Shown: positions 17,036-26,799, counted from the stretch's first letter. The stretch: DNA of 64,000 nucleotides from Allobosea sp. (GCA_017307955.1 JAFKFV010000009.1:310001-374000); one strand, 5' to 3'. The notes: generated by a model not told the origin, from the letters alone. Numbers and translations: made by a program.

Positions 17036-18517
17036 TCACTCAAGGCCGAGCTTCCGCTTCAAGATTTCGTTGACGGCCTGCGGGTTGGCCTTGCCGCCCG
17101 ACGCCTTCATGATCTGTCCGACGAACCAGCCGGCGAGCGTCGGCTTGACCTTGACCTGTTCCACCTTGTCGGGATTGGCGGCGATGATGTCGTCGACCAC
17201 CTTCTCGATGGCGCCGGTATCGGTCACCTGCTTCAGCCCGCGCGCCTCGACGACCGCCTTCGGATCGCCGCCCTCGCTCCAGAGGATCTCGAACAAGTCC
17301 TTGGCGATCTTGCCCGAGATGGTGCCGTCGGCGATCAGGTCGATGATCGCGCCTATCTGCGCCGCCGAGACGGGGCTCGACGTGATGTCGAGGCCGTCGC
17401 GGTTGAGGCGGGCGGCGAGTTCCTGCGTCACCCAGTTGGCGGCGATCTTCGGATCGCGTCCCTTGGCCACCGCCTCGTAGAACTCGGCGACGTCCTTCTC
17501 CAGCACGAGGACGCCAGCGTCATAGGACGACAGGCCGTAATCCTTGACGAAGCGGGCCTTCAGCGCATCGGGAAGCTCGGGCAGCGAGCCGGCGATCTCC
17601 TCGACCCAGGCCTCGTCGAGAACGAGCGGCAGGAGGTCGGGATCGGGGAAATAGCGGTAGTCATGCGCCTCTTCCTTGGAGCGCATCGAGCGGGTCTCGC
17701 CCTTGTTGGCGTCGTAGAGCCGCGTCTCCTGGTCGATCGTGCCGCCGTCCTCGATGATCGCGATCTGGCGGCGCGCTTCGAACTCGACCGCCTGGCCGAC
17801 GAAGCGGATGGAGTTGACGTTCTTGATCTCGCAGCGCGTGCCGAGCGGCTCGCCGGGGCGGCGCACCGAGACATTGACGTCGGCACGCATCGAGCCCTCG
17901 TCCATGTTGCCGTCGCAGGTGCCGAGATAGCGCATGATGGTCCGGAGCTTGGCGAGATAGGCCTTCGCCTCCTCCGACGAGCGCAGGTCGGGCTTCGAGA
18001 CGATCTCCATCAGCGCGACGCCGGAGCGGTTCAGGTCGACGAAGCTCATGGTCGGGTGCTGGTCATGCAGCGACTTGCCGGCGTCCTGCTCCAGATGCAG
18101 CCGCTCGATGCCGATCGTGATCGTCTCGCCGCTCTCGAGGTCGATCGTGATCTCGCCCTCGCCGACGATCGGCTGCTTGTACTGCGAGATCTGATAGCCC
18201 TGCGGCAGGTCGGGATAGAAATAGTTCTTCCGGTCGAACACCGAGCGATGGTTGATCGCCGCCTTGAGCCCGAGGCCGGTGCGCACCGCCTGCGCCACGC
18301 ATTCGCGGTTGATCACCGGCAGCATGCCCGGCATCGCCGCGTCGACGAGGCTCACATGCGAATTCGGCGCGCCGCCGAACTCGGTCGAGGAGCCGGAGAA
18401 GAGCTTGGCATTGGAGAGGACCTGCGCATGCACCTCCATGCCGATCACCACCTCCCAATCCCCGGTCGCGCCGGCGATCAGCTTCTTCGGGTCGGCAGGG
18501 CGGGCATGGGCGTTCAT
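17036..18517 (-). CDS. gatB: Aspartyl/glutamyl-tRNA amidotransferase subunit B
   Basis: GatB, about 493 residues, is part of the GatCAB complex. The complex converts Glu-tRNA-Gln and Asp-tRNA-Asn to the correct amides in organisms lacking GlnRS or AsnRS. The cradle domain shows [20 protein letters not shown], the metal-site region and [17 protein letters not shown]. The C-terminal tail ends in the YqeY-like helical domain ([11 protein letters not shown]). gatA and gatC are not in the window. The start could be the ATG at 18523 or at 18517. The latter is better spaced from the AGGA upstream. Confidence 0.97.
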   Translation of the reverse strand: MNAHARPADPKKLIAGATGDWEVVIGMEVHAQVLSNAKLFSGSSTEFGGAPNSHVSLVDAAMPGMLPVINRECVAQAVRTGLGLKAAINHRSVFDRKNYFYPDLPQGYQISQYKQPIVGEGEITIDLESGETITIGIERLHLEQDAGKSLHDQHPTMSFVDLNRSGVALMEIVSKPDLRSSEEAKAYLAKLRTIMRYLGTCDGNMDEGSMRADVNVSVRRPGEPLGTRCEIKNVNSIRFVGQAVEFEARRQIAIIEDGGTIDQETRLYDANKGETRSMRSKEEAHDYRYFPDPDLLPLVLDEAWVEEIAGSLPELPDALKARFVKDYGLSSYDAGVLVLEKDVAEFYEAVAKGRDPKIAANWVTQELAARLNRDGLDITSSPVSAAQIGAIIDLIADGTISGKIAKDLFEILWSEGGDPKAVVEARGLKQVTDTGAIEKVVDDIIAANPDKVEQVKVKPTLAGWFVGQIMKASGGKANPQAVNEILKRKLGLE

Positions 18518-18634
18518 CGGCATGGTCCTTCGGATCGTCTCCCGGTTGGGTTAGTGAATCTCGCGGCGCTCCGCAAGGGAACGCGCGGAGAGCGGGCTCC
18601 GGCCGCTACCCGCCGCGCGGCCCGTGGCCCCACC

Positions 18635-19147
18635 TTAGTCGATGAAATCGCTGCAGCGCGGCGCCGGCGCGGTGCCCCAGGGCATGATCGGGACGCTGGA
18701 GATCGAGTTCTTGGGGCTGCCGTCGACCAGCTTGTCTGAATAGACGAGATAGACGAGCACGTTGCGCTTCGGATCGCAGCCGCGGACGATCTGCATCTTC
18801 TTGAACCAGAAGGAGCGGCGCTGGCGGAACATCTCGTCGCCCTGGCCGATCTTCTCCTTGAAGCTGATCGGGCCGACCTGGCGGCAGGCGAGCGAGATGT
18901 CGGAGGTTTCCTCGGCGAGACCGAGCATGCCCGAAACGCCGCCGCGCTCCGCCGCAGCGAAATGGCAGGCGACGCCGTCGACCTCGGGGTCGTCGATGCC
19001 GTAGACGGCGATCTTGTCGTTGGGGGTCACCCACTTGAAGGTCGTCGACTCCTTGAAGATGAGGTCCGGCCCATCGGCGAGCGCCGGCGCCGCCCCGAAG
19101 GCGGCGAGAACGGCGGCGGCGCAGATGGCGGCGAGCGGGCGGCGCAT
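18635..19147 (-). CDS. creA: CreA family periplasmic protein
   Basis: A 170-residue CreA-family protein with a clear signal peptide (cleavage near ALA-DG at about residue 25). The body begins DLIFKESTTFKWVTPNDKIAVYG, contains CHFAAAERGG and CRQVGPISF, and ends with a paired-cysteine style C-terminus (APRCSDFID). Several conserved cysteines suggest disulfides in the periplasm. The biochemical role of CreA is unknown. The ATG at 19147 is chosen over 19153 because GGGGAG is directly adjacent to the latter. Confidence 0.88.
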   Translation of the reverse strand: MRRPLAAICAAAVLAAFGAAPALADGPDLIFKESTTFKWVTPNDKIAVYGIDDPEVDGVACHFAAAERGGVSGMLGLAEETSDISLACRQVGPISFKEKIGQGDEMFRQRRSFWFKKMQIVRGCDPKRNVLVYLVYSDKLVDGSPKNSISSVPIMPWGTAPAPRCSDFID

Positions 19148-19210
19148 GGGCATCTCCCCTGTTGAGGCCGAGCGCAATATAGGGACGCCGCCGGCCAGCG
19201 GGAGGGGCAT

Positions 19211-20614
19211 TTACGCGGGCAGCGCCCGCAGCAGACGATCGCGCCGCATCCAGCGCCCGACCAGCATGACCGAGGTGGCGGCCAGACCCGACAGCAGCCC
19301 GATCCAGATGCCGATGCCGGCGAAACCGAAGCCGAAGGCGAGCGAGAGGCCGATGCCGAGGCCGATGCACCAATAGCCGACCGCGGCATAGATCATCGGG
19401 ACGCGCGCGTCGTGCAGCCCGCGCAGCATGCCGGCCGCCATCACCTGCGCGCCGTCGAACACCTGGAACAGCGCCGCGATGCCGAGGAAGGAGACCGCGA
19501 GCGCCATCACCTGCGCATTGGCCGGGTCGTGGCGATCGAGGAAGATGCCCGCGAGCAGATCCGGGATCGAGAAGATCATGAGCGCGGTGCAGCACATGAA
19601 GGCGGTGCCGAGCACGAAGGGCGTCCAGCCGGCGCGCGTGATCGCCGCCCGGTCGCGGGCGCCGAAGGCATAGCCGACGCGGACCGTCGCCGCCTGCGAG
19701 AAGCCGAGCGGCACCATGAAGCAGACCGCCGCGAACTGGATGGCGATCGCATGCGCCGCCACCGCCTCGGCCCCGATCAGGCCCATGACGAAGACGGCGG
19801 CGTTGAACACCGTCGCCTCGAGCGCCACGGCGACGCCGATGGGGAGGCCGAGCGCAACGAGGCTGCGGAACTTGGCGAAATCGAAGCGCCAGAAATGGCC
19901 GAAGATGCGATAGCGGCGAAAGCGCGGGTGCAGCACGCAGACGAGCGCCATGCCGCCGAACATCGTCAGCGCCGAGATCGTCGAGCCGATGCCGGCACCG
20001 AGAATGCCGAGGCGCGGCAAGCCGAGCTCGCCGAACACCAGCGCCCAGACCGCAAGCGCATTGACGAGGAGGCCGATGACGCCGATCACCAGCGACCAGG
20101 CCGGTCGCTCCAGCGCAACGACGAATGAGCGCAGCACCAGATAGAGCAGCATCGGCAGCATGGCCCATTGCAGGCCGCGCATGTAGTGGCTGGCCTCGCG
20201 GGCGAGATCCGGCTCCTGGCCGATGGCGAGCAGGATCGGCTCGGCGTTCCAGAGCAGCAGCCAGAAGGGAACGGTGATGGCGAGCGCCATCCAGAAGCCC
20301 TGGCGGACGATGTCGCGCACGGCGCGGACGGAATGGCGCTTCTCGCCGCGCTTCTTGGCGATCATCGGCGAGACGGCCGAGATCATGCCGATGCCGAAGA
20401 TCAGCATGGCGAAATAGAGATTGGTCCCCAGCGCGCCGGCGGCGAGCTCGCGCGAGCCGAGCCATCCGATGAAGACGATGTCGGTGACGTTGATCACCGT
20501 CTGCGCGAGATTGGTCAGGATCAGCGGCAGCGCCAGCGTGATCGTCGCGCGGGCCTCGGTGAACCAGGGGCGTAGCAGGCTTTCCCGCGCGAATGTGGCG
20601 GTCGGGGCGGTCAT
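19211..20614 (-). CDS. MATE family efflux transporter
   Basis: A 467-residue inner-membrane transporter of the MATE family (NorM-like), exporting drugs or metabolites in exchange for H+ or Na+. About twelve hydrophobic segments are evident. The N-terminal half has ALPLILTNLAQTVINVTD and AVSPMIAKKRGE. The second half repeats the pattern (LGLPIGVAVALEATVFN and FSQAATVRVGYAFGARD). The start at 20614 (MTAPTATFARE) follows normal family length. The open frame extends to 20698 but the extra residues are not family-like. It lies 63 bases upstream of creA in the same direction. Confidence 0.94.
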   Translation of the reverse strand: MTAPTATFARESLLRPWFTEARATITLALPLILTNLAQTVINVTDIVFIGWLGSRELAAGALGTNLYFAMLIFGIGMISAVSPMIAKKRGEKRHSVRAVRDIVRQGFWMALAITVPFWLLLWNAEPILLAIGQEPDLAREASHYMRGLQWAMLPMLLYLVLRSFVVALERPAWSLVIGVIGLLVNALAVWALVFGELGLPRLGILGAGIGSTISALTMFGGMALVCVLHPRFRRYRIFGHFWRFDFAKFRSLVALGLPIGVAVALEATVFNAAVFVMGLIGAEAVAAHAIAIQFAAVCFMVPLGFSQAATVRVGYAFGARDRAAITRAGWTPFVLGTAFMCCTALMIFSIPDLLAGIFLDRHDPANAQVMALAVSFLGIAALFQVFDGAQVMAAGMLRGLHDARVPMIYAAVGYWCIGLGIGLSLAFGFGFAGIGIWIGLLSGLAATSVMLVGRWMRRDRLLRALPA

Positions 20615-20851
20615 GGCAAACTCGGAAATGGCAGTCGCGCCCGGGGGAGCGCGGAATGATCGCCTAATAGGCATATTGGGCAGAGCTTGACCACTCAAAG
20701 CTTTGAATGGCCGCCATCACGCGCAAGAATGCAACACCGGCCCGCATCGCCGGTGGGTGAATGCCGTCACAGAAGTGACCCGAGCGCTTCGCTATGGTAA
20801 GAGCATTCTTGCCCCGACGCCCCATTGTTGAGCCGCCTGAGAGACCGGACG

Positions 20852-21970
20852 ATGCGTGTTCCGAGTATGCCTCCCCGCGTCGCGCTAGCGGCCTTTATCC
20901 TGTTTGCCCTCGCCGGCGTCGCCGAGGCCGCCTCGCCGGCCTGCCGCGCGCTCGAGGCGCAGCTCTCCAGCCTGCAGAAGAAGAGTTCGCGCGCCGCTGC
21001 GTTCGACGGCGCCGCCAGCCAGCAGCGCGCCGCGATCGCCTCGGCCGAGGGGCAGGCCCGGCGGTCCGGCTGCTTCGGCGGCGGACTGTTCGTGCGCGAC
21101 CAGTCCGGCTCGGCACAGTGCCGCGCCCTCGTCTCCTCGATCGGCAAAATGAAGGCCAACCTCGCCAAGCTCGATCGCGGCAGCCGCGTTTCGGGCGGCG
21201 GCTCGGGCGCCTCGCGCGAGGCGATCCTGCGCCAGCTCGGCGCCAATAATTGCGGCCCGCAATATGCGAGCTATGTCGCGCAGCCGCAGCAGCGCGGCTT
21301 CCTGCAGCGGCTGTTCAATCCCGATCCCCTGCCCCGCCAGACCGACGTGGCGGTGGTCCCGGCCCGGCCGGTGACGCGCGACACCGCGCGGCGGCAGGAC
21401 TATGACGGCAGCAGCGGCTACGATCTCGGCTTCGGCGGCGGCACCTATCGCACGCTCTGCGTCCGGACCTGCGACGGCTATTATTTCCCGATCAGCTACA
21501 CGACCCGCGCCGGCAATTTCCAGACCGACCAGCAGGTCTGCCAGCAGATGTGCCCCGGCACCGAGGTGGTGCTCTATGCGCATCGCAATCCGGGCCAGGA
21601 TTCGACGCGGGCGCTCTCGACGGTCGACAAGTCGCCCTATGCCGACCTTCCCAACGCCTTCGCCTATCGGTCGAGCTACAATCCGAGCTGCACCTGCGGC
21701 AAGTCGTCGGCGCTCGACATCGTCGCCGGCGGCTACAGCCCGGCGGCGATCGGCCCCTATTCGGCGGCGCTGGCGCCCGTGCCCGGCGCCCGGCCCGAGC
21801 AGGGCGAGGATCCGGAGACGCTCGCCAATCGCCGCGGCCAGTTCGATCCCGGCGAGATCGGCAAGCCCAATATCGCGACGCCGGTGGCCTCGCTTACGAC
21901 CCCTGTGCCGACGGTGACGTCGGGCGGGCCTGTGCGGCGAGTCGGTCCTTCGTATTACTACGCCCAATGA
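20852..21970 (+). CDS. DUF2865 domain-containing exported protein
   Basis: A 372-residue protein with a signal peptide (cleavage near AEA-ASPAC). It carries the DUF2865 signature [18 protein letters not shown] near residue 205, followed by CQQMCPG and a CTCGK motif. The protein is rich in paired cysteines and probably lies in the periplasm or at the surface. A helical N-terminal region ([21 protein letters not shown]) precedes the cysteine domain. The family is known mainly from Hyphomicrobiales and has no assigned function. Its 3' end overlaps the convergent gltX gene by 77 bases. The ATG at 20852 is chosen; TTG codons at 20825/20828 are possible but weaker. Confidence 0.85.
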   Translation: MRVPSMPPRVALAAFILFALAGVAEAASPACRALEAQLSSLQKKSSRAAAFDGAASQQRAAIASAEGQARRSGCFGGGLFVRDQSGSAQCRALVSSIGKMKANLAKLDRGSRVSGGGSGASREAILRQLGANNCGPQYASYVAQPQQRGFLQRLFNPDPLPRQTDVAVVPARPVTRDTARRQDYDGSSGYDLGFGGGTYRTLCVRTCDGYYFPISYTTRAGNFQTDQQVCQQMCPGTEVVLYAHRNPGQDSTRALSTVDKSPYADLPNAFAYRSSYNPSCTCGKSSALDIVAGGYSPAAIGPYSAALAPVPGARPEQGEDPETLANRRGQFDPGEIGKPNIATPVASLTTPVPTVTSGGPVRRVGPSYYYAQ

Positions 21971-23282
21971 GCGGCAGCAGGCCGGCCAGCTCCGGCCCAT
22001 GGTCGAGCCCGGTCAGCGCGCGGCGGAGCGGCATGTAGAGCGCCCGCCCCTTGCGCCCGGTCGCTGCCTTCAGCGCCTCTGTCCAGAGCTTCCAGGTCTC
22101 CGCGCCGAAGGGCTCCGGCGGCAGCAAGCGCTCGGCCTCGGCGAGGAATGGCCCGTCCTCGGGTGAAGGCTCGGACGGCGGCATCGGACCGGTCACGATC
22201 TTCCACCAGTCGGCGGCATCGGCGACGCGCACGAGATTGCCGCGTATGGCGGTCCAGAACGCTTCGCCGCCGCCGATCCCCATCGCCTCCAGCCGCTCGC
22301 TGACCGCCTCATAGGGCAGCGCATGCACCAGCCGCGCATTGAGACCGTCGAGATCGGCGGGGTCGAAGCGGGCCGGCGAGCGCGAGACCATCGAGAGATC
22401 GACCAGCGCCGCCAACGCGCCGAGATCGGCGGCGGGCTCGATCGGCGCCGAGGTGCCGAGCAGCACGGCGAGCGAGGCGACGGCCATCGGCTCGTAGCCG
22501 GCTTCGGCGAGCGAGCCGAGCGAGAGCGCGCCGGTGCGCTTGGAGAGCCCCTCGCCGCTGGCGGTGGTGAGAAGGTTCACATGGCCGAAGACGGGCGCCA
22601 CGGCGCCGAGCGCCTCGAAGAGCTGGATCTGCACGCCGGTATTGGTGACGTGGTCGTCGCCGCGGATGATGTGCGTGATGCCGAAGGCGATGTCGTCGAC
22701 GACTGAGGGCAGCGTGTAGAGGAAGCTGCCATCCTCGCGGATGAGCACCGGGTCGGACAGCGAGGCGATGTCGACGGTCTCCTCGCCGCGCACGAGGTCG
22801 GCCCAGCGCACCAGCCGCGCCGTCTCGTCAAGGCGGAAGCGCCAATGCGGCCGCCGCCCTTCGGCCTCGAGCCGCGCCCGATCCGCCTCGGAGAGCCTCA
22901 GCGCCGCGCGGTCATAGATCGGCGGCAGGCCCCGCGCCATCTGCCGCTTGCGGCGATAGTCGAGCTCCTCGGCCGTCTCATAGGCCGGATAGAGCCGGCC
23001 GGAGCGCTTCAGCGCCTCGGCGGCCGCCTGATGGGCACTCGCATGCTCGGACTGGCGCTCGAGCCGGTCGACGGCGATGCCGAGCCAGGCGACATCGCGC
23101 AGGATCGCCGCGGCGAAGCGCTCTTCCGAACGCCCGCGATCGGTATCGTCGAGCCGCAGCACGAAGCGTCCGCCATGGCGCAGCGCATAGAGCGCATTGA
23201 ACAGCGCCGGCCGCGCATTGCCGATATGGAGATAGCCGGTCGGCGACGGCGCGAAGCGGACCGTGACAGGATGATCGGACAT
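21894..23282 (-). CDS. gltX: Glutamyl-tRNA synthetase
   Basis: A class I GluRS, 462 residues. The ATP-binding HIGH motif appears as HIGNAR in [18 protein letters not shown] at the N-terminus. The KMSKS loop reads GEGLSKRTG, in which the first lysine is replaced. [20 protein letters not shown] and [12 protein letters not shown] lie between. Many alphaproteobacteria carry two GluRS, one of which charges tRNA-Gln for GatCAB. Which one this is cannot be decided here. gatB lies in the same neighbourhood. The C-terminus runs 77 bases into the 3' end of the opposite-strand DUF2865 gene. Confidence 0.95.
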   Translation of the reverse strand: MSDHPVTVRFAPSPTGYLHIGNARPALFNALYALRHGGRFVLRLDDTDRGRSEERFAAAILRDVAWLGIAVDRLERQSEHASAHQAAAEALKRSGRLYPAYETAEELDYRRKRQMARGLPPIYDRAALRLSEADRARLEAEGRRPHWRFRLDETARLVRWADLVRGEETVDIASLSDPVLIREDGSFLYTLPSVVDDIAFGITHIIRGDDHVTNTGVQIQLFEALGAVAPVFGHVNLLTTASGEGLSKRTGALSLGSLAEAGYEPMAVASLAVLLGTSAPIEPAADLGALAALVDLSMVSRSPARFDPADLDGLNARLVHALPYEAVSERLEAMGIGGGEAFWTAIRGNLVRVADAADWWKIVTGPMPPSEPSPEDGPFLAEAERLLPPEPFGAETWKLWTEALKAATGRKGRALYMPLRRALTGLDHGPELAGLLPLIGRSNTKDRLAAQARPTSPSAQGS

Positions 23283-23628
23283 GAGCTCGGGCGTTCGTTC
23301 GAAGTTGCCAGCGGTTTAGCCATCCCCCCTCCGGCGCGCAACCATGCCTCACCGGAGAGGCCACGCGCCTCACCGGGAAGCATCCCCTCCCCCGCATCAT
23401 CTCCTCCTCCCGCGTCCAGGCCCCCCTGATCTCCGCCGCTGCGCGGGAGAGGGGTTCCGCCGTGCGAATCCCAGCGGTTTCACATAGGGTCCAGAGTCCA
23501 CCACCCCCGATGCCGGCCGCGCCGCAGCCCTCTCCCCCCTTGTGGGGGAGAGCTGGAGAGGGGGGTACCGCCGCCAGCCGCCTGACGCCACCTATGCTGG
23601 AGACGAGGAAGCTGACCCCTGGGGGCGA
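23283..23628. repeat. Intergenic block of CTCTCCC/GGGAGAG repeats
   Basis: No gene is visible in this 346-base gap. It holds members of the same repeat family as 6144-6538 and 32052-32404. The unit at 23528-23569 (CCCTCTCCCCCC-TTGT-GGGGGAGAG core and a GGTACC end) nearly copies 6315-6355. CCGGAGAGGCCACGC at 23352-23366 recurs at 32242-32256. A further CGCGGGAGAGGGG half-unit lies near 23442-23454. Confidence 0.8.
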
Positions 23629-24234
23629 TCAGTCGATGCTGGCGGCGATCAGGCGGTCGGCGATGGCGGGGAGCGAGCGGACGGGGCCGTCGGAGCGGAA
23701 GAGCTGGCCGGCGGCGTTGGCTCCTTCGAAGAGCATCAGCAGGCCGTCGGCGAGCTCGGCCGGGTCGCGGGCGCCCATCCCGGCCGCCATCGCCTCGAGG
23801 CGGCGGCGCAGTTCGCGCTTGTTGGCCTCGCTGACGGCACGGGCGGGCGACTGGGGCTCGGGAAACTCGACCGCGGCATTGGTGAGGGCGCAGCCGCGAT
23901 AATCGGTCTCGGACTGCCGCCGGCGGACGCGGCCGAAATAGTCGACGATCTGCGCGCGCGGATCGCCGGGATGGGCGTCGACTGCCGCCTGGAAGCGGCG
24001 CCAGAAGCCATCCTCATAGTCGCGGAGATAGGCGGCGGCGAGCTCGTCCTTGGACGGAAAACTGCGATAAAGGCTCGGCTTCGTCACGCCGGCGCGCTCG
24101 ACGATCTCGTCGACGCCCACGGCGCGGATGCCCTCGCGATAGAAGAGGCTGCGCGCCGCGTCGAGGATGCGCTCGGCCGCGCGCGGCTTGGTCGCCCCCC
24201 GCTTGTCCCCCGCCTGATCCGCCTTGCCGCTCAT
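23629..24234 (-). CDS. TetR/AcrR family transcriptional regulator
   Basis: A repressor of about 201 residues. The N-terminal HTH is typical (RILDAARSLFYREGIRAVGV, then VTKPSLYRSFPSKDELAAAYL). The C-terminal helical domain contains RGCALTNAAVEFPEP, a sequence style seen in TetR proteins that sense small organic compounds. It is divergent from an MFS transporter and an antibiotic-kinase-like gene and probably represses them. Two neighbouring ATGs (24237, 24234) follow an AAGGAG site. The second has the better spacing. Confidence 0.92.
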   Translation of the reverse strand: MSGKADQAGDKRGATKPRAAERILDAARSLFYREGIRAVGVDEIVERAGVTKPSLYRSFPSKDELAAAYLRDYEDGFWRRFQAAVDAHPGDPRAQIVDYFGRVRRRQSETDYRGCALTNAAVEFPEPQSPARAVSEANKRELRRRLEAMAAGMGARDPAELADGLLMLFEGANAAGQLFRSDGPVRSLPAIADRLIAASID

Positions 24235-24280
24235 CATGCTCCTTCGCCGCATTTGCCGCTTGCAATGTAACAGACCGGTA

Positions 24281-24302
24281 CGTAACGTCCAGGCGCGTTA
24301 CG
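24281..24302. promoter_or_regulatory. Probable TetR operator in the divergent promoter region
   Basis: A perfect 7-bp inverted repeat, CGTAACG, eight bases, CGTTACG, lies between the divergent TetR and MFS genes. A further GTAAC copy (24267-24271) with ACCGGTAC lies just to the left. Length and symmetry suit a TetR dimer site, and the position would cover both promoters. Confidence 0.65.
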
Positions 24303-24316
24303 GACCAGTGAGTCAC

Positions 24317-25594
24317 ATGAGCAGCATTATAAGGCGGCCCTTCGGCCAGAACTACGCCTTCGTCGTCGCGGGCGTCATCTTCCTGTCGTTGCTTGCGGCG
24401 GCCGGCCTTCGCGCGGCGCCCGGCGTCCTGATGCTGCCGCTGCAATCCTCGCTCGGCTGGGATCGCGCGACGATCTCGCTCGGCGCCGCCATCGGCATCT
24501 TCCTCTATGGCCTCGCCGGTCCCTTCGCGGCGGCGCTGATGCAGACCTTCGGGCTGAAGCGCACGCTGGTCTGCGCGCTTCTCCTAATGTCGCTGTCGAC
24601 TGGCCTCTCCGCCGTGATGACGGCGCCCTGGCAGTTCATCACGCTCTGGGGCGTCCTGTCCGGCATCGGTTCCGGCGCGGTCGCGCTCGTGATGGGCGCA
24701 ACGATCGTCAATCGCTGGTTCGTCAGCAATCGCGGCCTGATGATGGGCATCTTCTCCGCTTCGACCGCGACGGGAACGCTGATCTTCCTGCCGGGCTTCG
24801 CGGGCCTCGCCGCCTGGGGCGGCTGGCAGGCCGTCGTGCTGACCATCGCGGCGATCACCGCGCTGCTCATCCCCGTCGTGCTGCTGCTGGTGCCCGAAAG
24901 CCCGAAGGCGGCCGGCCTCGTCCCCTATGGCGCGACGGGCGCCGAGCCACAGCAGCCGCCGGCCACCGGCAATCCGTTCGCCAATGCGATCGGCGCGCTC
25001 GTCGAGGCTTCGCGCACGCGGACCTTCTGGTATCTTTTCGCCACCTTCTTCGTCTGCGGCTTCACGACCAATGGTCTCGTCGGCACGCATATGATCGCGT
25101 TCTGCGGCGATATGGGCATCGGCGAGGTGCAGGCCGCGAGCATGCTGGCGATGATGGGCATCTTCGATCTTTTCGGCACCACGGCCTCGGGCTGGCTGAC
25201 CGACCGCGTCGACCCGCGCAAGCTGCTCTTCGTCTATTACGGGCTGCGCGGCCTCTCGCTGATCTACCTGCCCTTCTCGGATTTCTCGGTCTGGAGCCTG
25301 TCGATCTTCGTCGTCTTCTACGGCCTGGACTGGATCGCCACCGTGCCGCCGACGGTGCGCCTTGCCAACGAAGCCTTCGGCGACCGCAAGGCGCCGGTGG
25401 TGTTCGGCTGGATCGCCGCCGGTCATCAGCTCGGCGCCGCCTCGGCGGCCTTCCTCGCCGGCTGGCTGCGCACCCAGCAGGGCAACTATTTCGACGCCTT
25501 CATGATCGCCGGCGCCACCGGCGTCGTCGCCGCGCTTCTCGCCCTGTTGATCGCGCGGCCGCGGCGCGGCGCCGTCGTCGAGAGCGCGGCCTGA
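24317..25594 (+). CDS. MFS transporter
   Basis: A 425-residue major facilitator with about twelve membrane segments in two halves. The first half has GLRAAPGVLMLPLQSSLGWD and GLAGPFAAALMQTFGLKRT. The second has FGTTASGWLTDRVDPRKLLF, the conserved cytoplasmic loop motif. The overall pattern (APGVLM start, VNRWFVSNRGLMMGI) resembles the monocarboxylate/oxalate-formate-antiporter-like MFS group rather than classical drug pumps. The start is the ATG at 24317, which gives a normal-length N-terminus. It is driven from the TetR-controlled divergent region. The kinase-like gene follows after two bases, so the two are translationally linked. Confidence 0.9.
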   Translation: MSSIIRRPFGQNYAFVVAGVIFLSLLAAAGLRAAPGVLMLPLQSSLGWDRATISLGAAIGIFLYGLAGPFAAALMQTFGLKRTLVCALLLMSLSTGLSAVMTAPWQFITLWGVLSGIGSGAVALVMGATIVNRWFVSNRGLMMGIFSASTATGTLIFLPGFAGLAAWGGWQAVVLTIAAITALLIPVVLLLVPESPKAAGLVPYGATGAEPQQPPATGNPFANAIGALVEASRTRTFWYLFATFFVCGFTTNGLVGTHMIAFCGDMGIGEVQAASMLAMMGIFDLFGTTASGWLTDRVDPRKLLFVYYGLRGLSLIYLPFSDFSVWSLSIFVVFYGLDWIATVPPTVRLANEAFGDRKAPVVFGWIAAGHQLGAASAAFLAGWLRTQQGNYFDAFMIAGATGVVAALLALLIARPRRGAVVESAA

Positions 25595-25596
25595 CA

Positions 25597-26418
25597 ATGA
25601 GCGACGCTGTCTCGCTCTTTGGACCCTGGCTGCAACGCTGGAGCCTGGTCGCGGACGGAGCGCCGATCGAGACGCCGACGAGCAACCTTCTACCCGTCAC
25701 GCTGGACGGAGCGCCGGCGATGCTCAAGCTGCTGAAGCCGTCGAGCGACGAAGGCCCGGGCATCGCGGCGCTTGGCTGGTTTGCCGGCAAAGGCGCGGTG
25801 CGCGTCATCGCGGCGGAGGGTGACGCCGTCCTGATGGAGCGCGCGGTCGGCCGGCGCTCGCTGACGGCGATGGCGGTCGGCGGCGAGGACGAGGAGGCGA
25901 TCCGCATCATCGCCAGCGTCGCCAAGGCGCTGCATGCGCCGCGACCGGAGCCGCCGGAGCTGCCGACACTCACGCGGCGTTTCCGCGCAATGTTCCGGGC
26001 CGGGCCGGAGCATGCAGTGCTTGCTCGATGCGCGGAGACGGCGCGTCGGCTCATCGAGACTTCGCGCGAGAGCGTCGTGCTGCATGGCGACCTGCACCAC
26101 GAGAACGTGCTCGACAGCCCGCGCGGCTGGGTCGCCATCGACCCGAAGGGCGTCGCGGGCGAGCGCGCCTATGATGTCGCCAATCTCTTCCTCAACCCGG
26201 CCGGCGTCGAACGGCTGGTGCTCGACCGGGCGCGAGCGGTCAGGCTGGCGGCGATCGTCTCGGAAGAACTCGCGCTCGACCCCGCCCGCGTGCTCGGCTT
26301 CGCCTTCGCCCATGCCGGCCTCTCGGCCGCATGGTGCATCGAGGACGGCATCGACCCGAGGATCGCGATCGAGGCGGCGGAGATGCTGGAGCCGCTCGCT
26401 CAGCCGTCCGCCGGGTAG
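25597..26418 (+). CDS. Aminoglycoside/hydroxyurea phosphotransferase-like kinase (APH(6)/Hur type)
   Basis: A 273-residue protein of the small-molecule kinase fold, in the aminoglycoside/hydroxyurea resistance kinase family. The catalytic loop is VLHGDLHHENVL near residue 167, with the catalytic Asp and metal-binding Asn. The second metal motif is AIDPKG, followed by GERAYDVANLF, typical of this family. Relatives phosphorylate streptomycin-type aminoglycosides or hydroxyurea, but many environmental homologues have unknown substrates. It starts two bases after the MFS stop, so expression is likely coupled. The 3' end overlaps the convergent GFA gene by 19 bases. Confidence 0.86.
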   Translation: MSDAVSLFGPWLQRWSLVADGAPIETPTSNLLPVTLDGAPAMLKLLKPSSDEGPGIAALGWFAGKGAVRVIAAEGDAVLMERAVGRRSLTAMAVGGEDEEAIRIIASVAKALHAPRPEPPELPTLTRRFRAMFRAGPEHAVLARCAETARRLIETSRESVVLHGDLHHENVLDSPRGWVAIDPKGVAGERAYDVANLFLNPAGVERLVLDRARAVRLAAIVSEELALDPARVLGFAFAHAGLSAAWCIEDGIDPRIAIEAAEMLEPLAQPSAG

Positions 26419-26786
26419 ACGGGCGCGCCGTCGCCGATCTCGTAATAGTCGCCCTTGTCGGCAGCGAAGATGTGCCCGCCCATATGCGTGCCGGTGGGCT
26501 TCTCGAAGCCGCCCATCGCGATGGCGATGCGGTCGGTTCCGGTGCGGCGCCAGAACAGGACCGAGCCGCAGGTGCCGCAGAAGCCGCGCTCGGCGACATC
26601 GGACGAGCGATACCAGCGGACGCTGTCCTCGCCCTCGATCGCAAGATCGGCGACCGCGACATTGGTCGTGGCGAGGAAATGGCCCGTCTGCCGCCGGCAC
26701 TGCGTGCAGTGGCAGCCGCAGACCTCGGACAGCGGCCCGCTCACGGCATAGCGGACGGCGCCGCAGAGGCAGCGCCCGCGATGCAT
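26400..26786 (-). CDS. GFA family (CENP-V/formaldehyde-activating-like) zinc protein
   Basis: A 128-residue GFA-family protein. Zinc-binding cysteines are seen in GRCLCGAVRY, CGCHCTQCRRQTG and FCGTCGS, in the expected order. Members have been linked with glutathione-dependent formaldehyde handling, but many homologues have no known substrate. The ATG at 26786 is chosen. A GTG at 26810 is in frame and would overlap the stop of the upstream DAHP synthase gene by 11 bases. Either way the two genes are probably cotranscribed. Confidence 0.88.
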   Translation of the reverse strand: MHRGRCLCGAVRYAVSGPLSEVCGCHCTQCRRQTGHFLATTNVAVADLAIEGEDSVRWYRSSDVAERGFCGTCGSVLFWRRTGTDRIAIAMGGFEKPTGTHMGGHIFAADKGDYYEIGDGAPVYPADG

Positions 26787-26799
26787 TTCGCCGGCCACT

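Noticed and set aside
20735..20755. CACCGGC-N7-GCCGGTG inverted repeat upstream of the DUF2865 gene as a terminator
   Set aside because: No T-run follows on either strand and it lies between divergent genes, so a terminator call is not supported.
23629..26418. Genomic island or mobile resistance cassette
   Set aside because: Base composition and codon use look like the surroundings, and no integrase, transposase or attachment repeat is present. The neighbouring repeats belong to the dispersed family found elsewhere.
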